DNA from: an uncultured Clostridia bacterium
Lineage (GTDB): Bacteria; Bacillota; Clostridia; UMGS1810
DNA length: 7,282 nt
Direction: 5' to 3'
Assembly: GCA_937959315.1 (NCBI GenBank)
Contig: CALGRC010000050.1
Location: 1-7,282 of the forward strand
The position numbers and the translations under genes are program-made. The notes under the pieces were generated by a model, which made no database searches, was not told where the DNA came from, and was given only the letters and a program-made list of their open reading frames with translations. Shown here in pieces: positions 1-6,345 of the stretch. Within the stretch, counting starts at the first letter, position 1. Each line of letters starts with the position of its first letter.

Positions 1-1408
1 CATAGGGATTGGCAAATTTATTGCGGTATTCTGCAATTTTCTCCGCCCTAGTTGCCACCGGATCATCGCTGTTTGCAATATCCTTACGGAAAATGATATT
101 GGCTGCGCCTTCCGGTCCCATCACTGCTATTTCCGCCGTCGGCCAGGCAAATACCATATCTGCACCCAAATGCTTGGAGCTCATAGCAATATACGCACCG
201 CCATAGGCCTTGCGCATAATGACATTGATTTTCGGCACGGTTGCCTCTGAATAGGCAAACAGCAATTTTGCGCCATGACGAATGATACCCTCGTGTTCCT
301 GCGTCACACCCGGCAAATAGCCCGGGACATCGGTAAGGGTGACAATCGGAATATTAAAACAGTCGCAAAACCGGACAAACCGCGCAGCTTTATCGGAAGA
401 ATCAACATCCAGCGATCCAGCCATAAATTTAGGCTGGTTCGCCACAATACCCACAGTAGAACCGTTCATACGTGCAAAACCAATCACAATGTTTTTTGCA
501 AAATCCCTCTGGATTTCCATAAATTCCCCATCATCGACCAGTTCTGCAATAACCTCCAGGACGTCATATGCCTTATTGCCATCCTCCGGCACAATGGTGT
601 TGAGCTTTTCAGATACACGGTTGATATCATCCTGCGTAGTATAGGCTGGGCACACAGAAAGGTTATTATCAGGCAAAAAACCAATTAAAGCGCGTACCAT
701 AGCAATGCATTCCCTATCGTCCTTGGCTTTAAAATGAGCCACACCGCTCTTTTCGCTGTGGGCCGCCGCACCGCCCAGTTCTTCGCTGGTTACATCCTCA
801 CCCGTAACCGATTTGATAACCTGCGGCCCAGTAATAAACATCTGACTGGTATTTTCTACCATAAAGACAAAATCAGTAATAGCTGGCGAATAGACCGCCC
901 CGCCGGCACACGGCCCCATAATAACTGAAATCTGCGGGATAACGCCCGACGAAATGGTATTGCGGTAAAAAATTTCCCCAAAACCAGACAGCGCGTCCAA
1001 CCCTTCTTGAATCCGTGCGCCGCCCGAATCGTTCATGCCCACGATAGGAGCGCCCATCTTCAATGCCATGTCCATAACCTTACAGATTTTTTTTGCATGC
1101 ATTTCGCCCAGAGAACCGCCAATCACAGTAAAATCCTGTGCATAGGCATATACCAAACGGCCGTCCACCGTTCCGTAGCCAGTAACAACCCCCTCTGCAG
1201 GCGCTTTGGTATTGGGCATATCAAACTCCTGACAGCGGTGGGTGACAAATGCATCGATTTCCACAAAGCTCCCTTCATCCATCAGCAGCGCCAACCGTTC
1301 TCTGGCAGTCAGCTTTCCAGAGCTGTGCTGCTTTTCAATCTTTTGGGCACCGCCGCCCTGTTCAATTACCTGGCGGCGTGCTTGAAGATCGCTTAACTTG
1401 TCGCTCAT
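1..1408 (-). CDS. mmdA: Acyl-CoA carboxylase/decarboxylase carboxyltransferase subunit (methylmalonyl-CoA decarboxylase alpha type), 3' end missing
   Basis: Carboxyltransferase subunit of a biotin-dependent enzyme that moves CO2 between an acyl-CoA and carboxybiotin. The visible part is 469 residues; family members are usually about 510-520, so some 45 C-terminal residues lie beyond the left edge. I read the frame through without a stop or shift. Both crotonase-like halves are visible. The N-terminal half has DSGGARIQEG at 127-136 and the GPCAGGA oxyanion-hole motif at 165-171. The C-terminal half has DVPGYLPG at 360-367 and MRKAYGGAYIAM at 398-409. The ATG start has a GGAGG site 8 bases upstream. 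The C-terminal half and overall layout match MmdA / propionyl-CoA carboxylase beta, not the split AccA/AccD pair. Sequence alone does not separate methylmalonyl-CoA decarboxylase (a sodium pump in anaerobes) from propionyl- or acetyl-CoA carboxylase. The biotin carrier and membrane subunits are not in the window; they could lie downstream, past the left edge. The family call is firm and the substrate is inferred. Confidence 0.93.
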   Translation of the reverse strand, partial: MSDKLSDLQARRQVIEQGGGAQKIEKQHSSGKLTARERLALLMDEGSFVEIDAFVTHRCQEFDMPNTKAPAEGVVTGYGTVDGRLVYAYAQDFTVIGGSLGEMHAKKICKVMDMALKMGAPIVGMNDSGGARIQEGLDALSGFGEIFYRNTISSGVIPQISVIMGPCAGGAVYSPAITDFVFMVENTSQMFITGPQVIKSVTGEDVTSEELGGAAAHSEKSGVAHFKAKDDRECIAMVRALIGFLPDNNLSVCPAYTTQDDINRVSEKLNTIVPEDGNKAYDVLEVIAELVDDGEFMEIQRDFAKNIVIGFARMNGSTVGIVANQPKFMAGSLDVDSSDKAARFVRFCDCFNIPIVTLTDVPGYLPGVTQEHEGIIRHGAKLLFAYSEATVPKINVIMRKAYGGAYIAMSSKHLGADMVFAWPTAEIAVMGPEGAANIIFRKDIANSDDPVATRAEKIAEYRNKFANPY

Positions 1409-1416
1409 ACCTGAAA

Positions 1417-1421
1417 CCTCC
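1417..1421 (-). promoter_or_regulatory. Shine-Dalgarno site of the carboxyltransferase gene
   Basis: A perfect GGAGG on the minus strand, 8 bases before the ATG at 1408. It is the strongest ribosome binding site in the window and fixes the start of this gene. Confidence 0.85.
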
Positions 1422-1429
1422 ATTCATTG

Positions 1430-1459
1430 ATTTAAAACTGGGTATCTTCCATGGGTCAC
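1430..1459 (-). promoter_or_regulatory. Weak candidate sigma-A promoter for the carboxyltransferase gene
   Basis: Minus-strand GTGACC (1454-1459, four of six against TTGACA) is separated by 18 bases from TTAAAT (1430-1435, four of six against TATAAT). Transcription would begin only some 10-20 bases before the start codon, just ahead of the GGAGG site. The match is weak and the gap is A/T-rich, so chance is a real alternative. No convincing terminator was seen between the acetyltransferase stop at 1580 and this point. The rest of the 171-base gap holds A-tracts on the coding strand and nothing else I can name. Confidence 0.25.
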
Positions 1460-1579
1460 TTGGCAAAAAATCCAGCAACGGAACCATTTGTTACAGTAAA
1501 CCCAAATTTTAGCCTTATTCTATCTTTTCTACACTGAATCCTTTTTTCCTCTTTTTTTTCAAAATTTTTTGCGAATTTT

Positions 1580-1975
1580 TTAACAATGTTTTGTGAAATA
1601 CCCTCTCAAATTCAAGTAGGTCACATGCTGCCCTGCTGCAAACGGTTCCATTGCCGCTGTAAGTAAAACAGTATGGAATCCCAGCCGCCTCAGCAAATGC
1701 TCTGACACCCCAGTTCCACATACCACATCCACTATATCCCTGCGTTCTACAAAATTGAGCATCGCCTTGCCAATTCCATAATCCAGCATCTCATATCCCG
1801 GGGACACAGCAATGTGCTCTAGCACCGCATGGCTAGGAAACAGCCGCAATACGCCCGCCCCCACAACGCAGTCCCCGTCAAACGCCGCCAAAACAAACGT
1901 ATTATCATGGACAGCAATATTTTTCAAAAATTCCCGGCATAATCCAGCATCTGCCGTTGGTTTGATTTCAATCAT
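1580..1975 (-). CDS. Small GNAT-family N-acetyltransferase
   Basis: A 131-residue single-domain protein of the Gcn5-related acetyltransferase fold, which transfers an acetyl group from acetyl-CoA to an amine. The visible landmarks follow the fold. The N-terminal strand-helix is at 1-20. The strand pair VLAAFDGDCVVGAGVLRL is around 28-45. Motif A follows, with HIAVSPGYEMLDYGIGKAML at about 54-73, and the C-terminal LLRRLGF element is at about 93-99. The acyl-CoA loop keeps G-I-G, but the usual Q/R three residues before the first glycine is Leu. The length is at the short end for the family. The ATG overlaps the stop of the upstream pseudouridine synthase gene (ATGA), with GGGGG 7 bases before it, so the two are probably translationally coupled. 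The substrate cannot be read from the sequence. The fold is likely and the function unknown. Confidence 0.8.
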   Translation of the reverse strand: MIEIKPTADAGLCREFLKNIAVHDNTFVLAAFDGDCVVGAGVLRLFPSHAVLEHIAVSPGYEMLDYGIGKAMLNFVERRDIVDVVCGTGVSEHLLRRLGFHTVLLTAAMEPFAAGQHVTYLNLRGYFTKHC

Positions 1976-2691
1976 GTTTGATCCCCCATCAAATATGCAA
2001 TTTCACGTTCGCTCAAATGCCGCCAGCGGCCAAGCGGAAGCGTACCCAGCCGCACGTTGCCGATAGCCACCCGCTTTAAATGGCGCACATCATGCCCAAT
2101 GGCTTCTACCATTTTGCGTACCTGCCGGTTGCGTCCCTCATGGATGATAATTTCCAGCCGCGTTGTATTGCCTCCGGTATCCAGCACCCGCGCCTTGGCC
2201 GGGCTAGTCTTCCGGCCGTCAACCATTACGCCGCGGCACAGCTTGTCCACCTCGGCACGTGTTACCGTCCCTGAAACAACCGCCTCATAGGTCTTGTCAA
2301 TTTCATGTGCCGGATGGGTGACCCGATATGTAAATGCCCCGTCATTAGACAACAACAATAGCCCTTCCGTATTATAATCCAGCCGGCCCACCGGATAAAC
2401 CCGTTCTGCAATATCGCCCGAAACCAATTCCATCACCGTTTGGCGTCCCCGGTCATCTGAAACTGCTGATAAATACCCTGCCGGCTTATTGAGCATCAAA
2501 TACCGCAGTTTTTTTTCCTTGCCAACCGGCTGGCCGTCCACTTCTACCCGGTCATTTTCTGTTACCCTTGTCCCAAGTTCCGTCACTACCTGCCCATTCA
2601 CCGTTACACGGCCTTCCAAAATCAGCTTTTCCGAAGCACGCCGGGACGCCACCCCTGCCTCTGCCATGAATTTTTGTAACCGTTCTTCCAT
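1972..2691 (-). CDS. rluB: RsuA/RluB-family rRNA pseudouridine synthase
   Basis: Converts a specific uridine to pseudouridine, in 23S rRNA if the RluB assignment is right. It is a 239-residue cytoplasmic enzyme. An S4 RNA-binding domain fills about residues 2-48 (ERLQKFMAEAGVASRRASEKLI, then VTVNG). The catalytic domain follows, with the LMLNKPAGYLS motif at about 65-75 and GRLDYNTEGLLLL at 102-114, where Asp105 is the expected catalytic aspartate. The C-terminal HEGRNRQVRKM motif is also typical. An in-frame upstream start at 2769 would overlap dacF and add 26 residues before the S4 domain. I chose 2691 because GGTGAGGT lies just ahead of it and family members begin with this sequence. It sits 23 bases downstream of dacF and overlaps the acetyltransferase start by 4 bases. 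RluB versus another RsuA-family member is not settled, so the symbol is tentative. Confidence 0.92.
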   Translation of the reverse strand: MEERLQKFMAEAGVASRRASEKLILEGRVTVNGQVVTELGTRVTENDRVEVDGQPVGKEKKLRYLMLNKPAGYLSAVSDDRGRQTVMELVSGDIAERVYPVGRLDYNTEGLLLLSNDGAFTYRVTHPAHEIDKTYEAVVSGTVTRAEVDKLCRGVMVDGRKTSPAKARVLDTGGNTTRLEIIIHEGRNRQVRKMVEAIGHDVRHLKRVAIGNVRLGTLPLGRWRHLSEREIAYLMGDQT

Positions 2692-2698
2692 TTGTGAT

Positions 2699-2706
2699 AC
2701 CTCACC
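2699..2706 (-). promoter_or_regulatory. Ribosome binding site deciding the rluB start
   Basis: Minus-strand GGTGAGGT, with GAGG at 2700-2703 and an 8-base spacer to the ATG at 2691. It lies in the short gap after the dacF stop and favours this ATG over the longer in-frame option at 2769. Confidence 0.7.
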
Positions 2707-2714
2707 ATCCGTTT

Positions 2715-3860
2715 TTAATTCCTGCCGCCGGTACACAGCAGCATCCATTCCTGTAATATTTGCTTCCATCCATCCAGCAATTTCTTCTTTTCCTGTTTTC
2801 CAACATATCCGCTGGTTATCGCCGGGACACTTGCTACCAAGTTATCCCTCATAAATACATCCACCTGGCCGGCAGGCTGTTCAAACCCCACCGGCGCTTC
2901 CAAAACGTCCGGAATTTTCATATCCACCATAATATCCGGTACAGTGCCCTTTTTGGCAGGAACAGACAAACTGCTTTGTGCAATGACGCCAATTTCTGGC
3001 TGTATCCCGCCGGCAACATCCACTGTACGCAAATAATCGCCTGCTTGTAAAACCGGATACAGTTCATATTGGTCAAATGCATAGTTGAACATTTTGATAT
3101 GGTCGTTCCAATCATCCGGCGCATTAAGTGTCACTGCAATAACCTGAAACCCATTGCGGGTAGCGCTGCTAACCAAGCACCGCCCGTCCTTTTTGGTGTA
3201 TCCTGTTTTGACACCATCCGCCCCCTCATAAAGGGACAGCATTTTATTATGATTTTTCAAAAGCCTGCCATTTTCCTTACCCTGCCATGGAATCCGCGCC
3301 TCTTTGGTCCCTGCAATTTTTGCAAATTCGCTGTTTTTCATCCCATAACGTGTAATTTGCGCCAAATCATACGCGGTTGTATAATGCTGCGGGTCGTCCA
3401 ACCCATTGGGGTTTTGGAAATGGGTATCCAACACGCCAATTTCCGCGGCCGTTTGGTTCATCAAATCAGCAAACGCCTCCACACTGCCCGATACCCGCAT
3501 AGCAATCGCAACCGCCGCATCGTTCCCCGAATGCAGCATCAATCCATACACCAAATCACGCAGCGTCATGACTTCCCCATGCGCCAGATAAATAGAGGAC
3601 CCTTCAACCCCAACGGCCGACGGGTGAATCTCAAACGGCTCATCCAAATTACCAGATTCCAAGGCACAAATGGCCGTCATAATCTTTGTCGTACTAGCCA
3701 TGGGAAGCTGCTGCCGGGCATTCTTTTCATACATCACACTGCCAGTCATCGTATCAATGAGCACAGCGCTTTTTGCAGATACCTGCGGCGTACCGGCTTC
3801 TGCCCGGCATCCAACCGGCAAAAACAAGCAACAGATTGCCAAGCAAATCCATCGTTTCAA
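2715..3860 (-). CDS. dacF: D-alanyl-D-alanine carboxypeptidase, DacF-type low-molecular-weight PBP
   Basis: A serine peptidase (family S11) that removes the terminal D-Ala from peptidoglycan stem peptides outside the membrane. From the chosen start it has 381 residues. A signal peptide covers about 1-22, with a basic KRW start, a Leu/Cys/Ile core and an AEA-type cleavage site. The active-site motifs are all present: STTK (Ser56, Lys59), SGN (111-113) and KTG (218-220). A PBP5-type C-terminal beta domain follows at about 265-350, and the last 25 residues may form the amphipathic membrane anchor. The LPVGC stretch does not fit a lipobox because Pro is at -3. Start: TTG at 3860 has AGGTGA just upstream (AGG to start, 8 bases). 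A GTG at 3869 would add three residues but leaves only 3 bases after AGGGG. In Bacillus subtilis, dacF is forespore-expressed; its position beside ytfJ fits a sporulation link here, but a vegetative role is not excluded. Confidence 0.93.
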   Translation of the reverse strand: MKRWICLAICCLFLPVGCRAEAGTPQVSAKSAVLIDTMTGSVMYEKNARQQLPMASTTKIMTAICALESGNLDEPFEIHPSAVGVEGSSIYLAHGEVMTLRDLVYGLMLHSGNDAAVAIAMRVSGSVEAFADLMNQTAAEIGVLDTHFQNPNGLDDPQHYTTAYDLAQITRYGMKNSEFAKIAGTKEARIPWQGKENGRLLKNHNKMLSLYEGADGVKTGYTKKDGRCLVSSATRNGFQVIAVTLNAPDDWNDHIKMFNYAFDQYELYPVLQAGDYLRTVDVAGGIQPEIGVIAQSSLSVPAKKGTVPDIMVDMKIPDVLEAPVGFEQPAGQVDVFMRDNLVASVPAITSGYVGKQEKKKLLDGWKQILQEWMLLCTGGRN

Positions 3861-3865
3861 AAAAA

Positions 3866-3871
3866 TCACCT
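3866..3871 (-). promoter_or_regulatory. Ribosome binding site deciding the dacF start
   Basis: Minus-strand AGGTGA, with the AGG at 3869-3871 placed 8 bases before the TTG at 3860. It overlaps the alternative GTG codon at 3867-3869, which itself has no properly spaced site. This is the main reason for choosing TTG. Confidence 0.6.
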
Positions 3872-3900
3872 ACCCCTATTTCAGTATAGTAGGTAGGTAA
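3866..3900 (-). repeat. Inverted repeat covering the dacF ribosome binding site
   Basis: On the minus strand TTACCTAC (3893-3900) can pair with GTAGGTGA (3866-3873): seven Watson-Crick pairs and one G-U, around a 19-base loop. The 3' arm contains the AGGTGA ribosome binding site. ACCTAC occurs twice in an overlapping tandem, which gives an alternative 6-7 bp register. In a read-through transcript from ytfJ the hairpin could hide the site. A transcript starting at the local promoter candidate would lack the 5' arm. The stem is modest, so this is a suggestion. Confidence 0.35.
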
Positions 3901-3911
3901 TCTATTTATGC
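3882..3911 (-). promoter_or_regulatory. Candidate sigma-G-like promoter for dacF
   Basis: Minus-strand GCATA (3907-3911) and TATACTG (3882-3888) are 18 bases apart. Bacillus sigma-G promoters resemble GHATR, about 18 bases, then CATWHTA. The -35 matches fully and the -10 matches five of seven. TATACT is also a five-of-six match to a sigma-A -10, but no TTGACA-like hexamer sits at the right distance. A start near 3875 would place the AGGTGA site almost at the 5' end, compatible with TTG at 3860 but not GTG at 3869. It occupies the only gap over 25 bases in the block from lysA to the acetyltransferase gene. Confidence 0.4.
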
Positions 3912-3913
3912 TT

Positions 3914-4390
3914 CTAATCATCCAGTACAATGGTGGTTTTGTCTGTTTTCTCTGCTGTCATATCTGCGCCGCTAGTATCAGCAGGCTTTGCTTTGTCCTC
4001 ATCTTTTTTCAGCTTCCCCTGGATAAATTGGTTAAACTTATTGAGTACATCCGGCACCATATCCACCAGCCGGTCAACCGTTGACATATTGTTGGAAACC
4101 GGGATCAGACGCACCTGGTCGGCGCTGACAACTAAGAAGCCTACCGGATGGATGGACACCCCGCCGCCGCTCCCGCCCCCAAACAGGGTATTGTCATTTT
4201 TAGGCTCCATAGGCTTTGCACTAAATTCCGCGCCGCCTGCGCCAAATCCAAACGACACACGCGAAATGGGGATAATTGTCGTACCGTCTGGGGTCTGCAC
4301 CGGGTCGCCGACAATGGTATTGACATCTACCATCTGCTTGATATGCTCCATAGCAACACCCATCAAACCTTCAATCGGACTATTTGCCAT
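3914..4390 (-). CDS. ytfJ: GerW/YtfJ-family sporulation-associated protein
   Basis: A 158-residue member of the YtfJ (GerW) family. The Bacillus subtilis member is a spore protein needed for proper germination; its molecular activity is unknown. Visible landmarks are the N-terminal helix with SPIEGLMGVAMEHIKQMVDVNTIVGDP (about 4-30), the core GTTIIPISRVSFGFGAGGAEF (36-56), and a glycine-rich FGGGSGGG loop (70-77). The strand region HPVGFLVVSADQVRLIPV follows at 81-98. The helix STVDRLVDMVPDVLNKF (103-119) leads to a charged, low-complexity tail rich in Lys, Asp and Thr. No signal peptide or membrane segment is seen. The ATG follows the DUF2953 stop by 3 bases, and AGGCGGTG in the end of that gene supplies the ribosome binding site, so the pair is coupled, as ytfI-ytfJ is in Bacillus. 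The family also occurs in some Clostridia not known to sporulate, so it does not prove spore formation. Confidence 0.92.
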   Translation of the reverse strand: MANSPIEGLMGVAMEHIKQMVDVNTIVGDPVQTPDGTTIIPISRVSFGFGAGGAEFSAKPMEPKNDNTLFGGGSGGGVSIHPVGFLVVSADQVRLIPVSNNMSTVDRLVDMVPDVLNKFNQFIQGKLKKDEDKAKPADTSGADMTAEKTDKTTIVLDD

Positions 4391-4393
4391 TTT

Positions 4394-5023
4394 TTACACC
4401 GCCTTTTTGTATTTTTGATTTACAAGCAAGTAATGATACAATACCATCAGTGAAATTACAATGGTATCAACGAGCCGAATCCGCAATATACTGGAAAACA
4501 ACACATGAAATCCACGGCGATTAAACACAGGCGTCAGTTGGAATTTGTGGTGTTCCACTGTTACGAACCGATCTAGCTGCGCATAAATATTGTAGAGCAA
4601 GCCCCAGGCCACACCTGTAACAATTCCCGTTTCAGCGGCATCGCCCAGGCCAAATTTCAAATCCAAATCCAGCTTTTCCAAAACCAGCCGGTTCCGGATT
4701 CCCTCCCTGCTCATAAGCATAGTATACTCTATCTTACGGAAAAAATAATACCCTTTTTGCAGCAGCGCAAATACATGTCCATCTTCTTTTTGTCCCGGCT
4801 GCTGTTTTTCTTTTTCTTTTTTCACATGTGCCGCTTCCCGATTATCAGGCAATGGGACGGTGAACAAACGCCCAAACACCTGAATGCCAAACGTTACACG
4901 GCAAACATCATCCTGCCTTTTTTCCAGCGTCAGTATAACCCTGATGGTAGAAAACAGCAAAACAGAAAACAGCAGGAGCACAAAGCCAATCAAGCAATAA
5001 ATCCAGACCCACAAAGGCCCCAC
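4394..5023 (-). CDS. DUF2953 membrane protein (YtfI-like)
   Basis: A 209-residue protein of unknown function. One membrane helix lies at about 7-28. It is followed by a short strand-rich stretch (RVILTLEKR...VFGRLF) and a very polar linker at about 67-82 rich in Lys, Glu and Gln. The DUF2953 core follows, with LDLDLKFGLGDAAETGIVTGVAWGL at about 118-142 and a C-terminal RGFHVLFSSILRIRLVDTIV segment (170-189). It resembles Bacillus YtfI and, as there, stands directly upstream of ytfJ, which suggests a joint role near the developing spore membrane; that is inference. The start is uncertain. GTG at 5023 has a poorly spaced purine run (AAAGGGGC immediately before it). TTG at 5014 would put AGGGG about 10 bases upstream and lose three residues. 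It begins 22 bases after scpB. Confidence 0.83.
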   Translation of the reverse strand: MGPLWVWIYCLIGFVLLLFSVLLFSTIRVILTLEKRQDDVCRVTFGIQVFGRLFTVPLPDNREAAHVKKEKEKQQPGQKEDGHVFALLQKGYYFFRKIEYTMLMSREGIRNRLVLEKLDLDLKFGLGDAAETGIVTGVAWGLLYNIYAQLDRFVTVEHHKFQLTPVFNRRGFHVLFSSILRIRLVDTIVISLMVLYHYLLVNQKYKKAV

Positions 5024-5045
5024 GCCCCTTTCTTCATAGTCTGTC

Positions 5046-5600
5046 CTATTTCCCGTCTTCTAAACCCTCTCGCGTCAGCCGTTCTTCTTCCACATCCACC
5101 TCCGGCAACTCGTCGAGTGAATGCAGCGAAAAACAACGCAAAAATTCTTCAGTCGTAGCATACAGCACCGGCCGTCCCGGCGCGTCCAGCCGTCCCACCT
5201 CGTCAATCAGACCCATATCCACCAGCCGGTTCATAGCGCCGTCGCTGTTGACGCCCCGGATAAATTCCACGGTACCGCGTGTAACCGGTTGATTGTACGC
5301 GACGATAGACAGTACTTCCATTCCAGCATTGGAGATAGACAGCCTGCTTTTCTTTTCCCGCAGGAGGCGGATGCAATCATAGTATTCACTCTTTGTACAC
5401 AACTGATAGGACTGCTCCAACCGCATCAGCCGGATACCGCGGGTAATATCTGTATCATACCGCCGTTCGATGTCCGCAAGCGCCTGCTGCAATTCCGGTA
5501 TTGGCGTCCCTGTCGCTTCACTCAGCCGTTCGATCGGCACCGCATCCCCTGTGGCAAACAAAATACCCTCAATGGCAGCCTGCAAAGTATCCTTATCCAT
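5046..5600 (-). CDS. scpB: Segregation and condensation protein B
   Basis: A 184-residue winged-helix subunit that dimerises and binds ScpA in the SMC-ScpAB condensin complex, which compacts and separates the replicated chromosome. The N-terminal winged helix starts at AAIEGILFATGDAVPIERL (8-26). The second holds the family signature VLSIVAYNQPVTRGTVEFIRGVNSD (96-120). GRPVLYATTEEFLRCFSLHSLDELP (142-166) closes the conserved core, before a short acidic tail. The ATG at 5600 lies inside the end of scpA (8-base overlap, ATGGATAA), with a G-rich AGGGGG site 8 bases upstream. A TTG at 5636 would add 12 residues not typical of the family, so I did not use it. The overlap with scpA implies coupled synthesis of the two partners. 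Confidence 0.96.
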   Translation of the reverse strand: MDKDTLQAAIEGILFATGDAVPIERLSEATGTPIPELQQALADIERRYDTDITRGIRLMRLEQSYQLCTKSEYYDCIRLLREKKSRLSISNAGMEVLSIVAYNQPVTRGTVEFIRGVNSDGAMNRLVDMGLIDEVGRLDAPGRPVLYATTEEFLRCFSLHSLDELPEVDVEEERLTREGLEDGK

Positions 5601-6342
5601 CCAGGCCACCCCCTGTCTCCGCTTGCGGCTGTCCAATCTTTAAATACAGCCTATCCCCCTGCCCGCAAGCTTGTACCTGTCCCAGTTTTACCAGCTCTAA
5701 AATTGCCAAAAACAGCGCTACAGCCTCGCTTTTGCTGTTGACAGCAGAAAAAACCTGCGAAAAACGCATGCTGCCCCGGCGCAATTTCCTTACCAATCCG
5801 CGCGATGTTTCCCGCACCGATATTTTTTCATGGCCAACAATCCCTTGAAAGCGGCTTGCCGGCGGAGGTGCTTTTCGCTCGGTTTTTTCCAACACTAGTA
5901 AAAATGCATCTAAAAGCTTGTCCACACTGCTTTTTTCGACTTGCTGCTTTACCGGCGGAAAGTCAAGTTCCTCCGGCTCCTTATACACGGTAAACAAGCC
6001 TTCCATCTGCCGTTTTTCAAACAGCGCCGCAATCAGCTTCATTCTGCGTCGCTGTTTGAGTGCCTCTGTCAAATTCCGCGCAATCTCTTCCGCATCATCT
6101 TCTTCCTCATGCTTAGGCAGCAGCTCTTTGGATTTTAAATACAGCAAGTTAGACGCCACCATTAAAAAATCGCTGGAAAGCTCCAAATCCATCTGCTGCA
6201 TCCGTTCCAAATAGGCAATATACTGCTCTGTGATGGCGATAAGCGACACCGAACAAATATTGAGCTTATTTTTCTTTATCAAATGCTCCAATAGGTCAAG
6301 CGGCCCTTCAAAAGCCTGGACTTTAAACGTCAGCTGCTCCAT
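5593..6342 (-). CDS. scpA: Segregation and condensation protein A (kleisin)
   Basis: A 249-residue kleisin that bridges the two SMC ATPase heads and carries the ScpB dimer. The N-terminal helical domain opens with FEGPLDLLEHLIKKNKLNI (11-29), the family signature that contacts the SMC neck. SSDFLMVASNLLYLKSKELLP (about 56-76) follows. The middle region is acidic and charged (HEEEDDAEEIARNL) and matches the flexible ScpB-binding linker. The C-terminal winged helix (about 170-240, with RRGSMRFSQVFS and AVALFLAILELVKLGQV) is the part that binds the SMC cap. The length is normal. It follows the protease gene by 3 bases with no good Shine-Dalgarno site (only GGTG about 11 bases upstream), so re-initiation after the protease stop is probable. 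No smc gene is in the window. Confidence 0.97.
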   Translation of the reverse strand: MEQLTFKVQAFEGPLDLLEHLIKKNKLNICSVSLIAITEQYIAYLERMQQMDLELSSDFLMVASNLLYLKSKELLPKHEEEDDAEEIARNLTEALKQRRRMKLIAALFEKRQMEGLFTVYKEPEELDFPPVKQQVEKSSVDKLLDAFLLVLEKTERKAPPPASRFQGIVGHEKISVRETSRGLVRKLRRGSMRFSQVFSAVNSKSEAVALFLAILELVKLGQVQACGQGDRLYLKIGQPQAETGGGLDG

Positions 6343-6345
6343 TGA

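Noticed and set aside
1515..1721. Alternative minus-strand frame ending in a Lys-rich tail, considered as a frameshifted end of the acetyltransferase
   Set aside because: The acetyltransferase frame already carries the C-terminal GNAT elements and ends normally; the Lys run only reflects the A-tracts.
2692..2769. N-terminal extension of the pseudouridine synthase from an ATG at 2769
   Set aside because: It would overlap the end of dacF, adds residues before the S4 domain not typical of the family, and the good ribosome binding site serves the ATG at 2691.
3790..3812. Possible lipoprotein signal (LPVGC) in the DacF leader
   Set aside because: Proline at the -3 position does not fit a lipobox, and a standard AEA cleavage site follows directly.
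3069..3896. Long plus-strand open frame (275 codons) opposite dacF
   Set aside because: It is antisense to a gene with intact catalytic motifs, its translation has no recognisable domain, and it has the biased composition expected of a reverse-frame shadow.
3930..4418. Plus-strand open frame (162 codons) opposite ytfJ
   Set aside because: It mirrors the ytfJ coding region, is Ser/Pro-rich without domain features, and has no independent support.
4797..4825. T-rich run on the plus strand, considered as a terminator
   Set aside because: It lies inside the DUF2953 coding region, encodes its Lys/Glu linker, and has no preceding GC-rich stem.
5601..5636. N-terminal extension of ScpB from a TTG at 5636
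   Set aside because: The added residues lie within scpA and do not resemble ScpB N-termini; the ATG at 5600 gives the usual beginning.
5121..5741. Plus-strand open frame (206 codons) across scpB and the end of scpA
   Set aside because: It spans the junction of two well-identified genes on the other strand, and the translation shows no family features.
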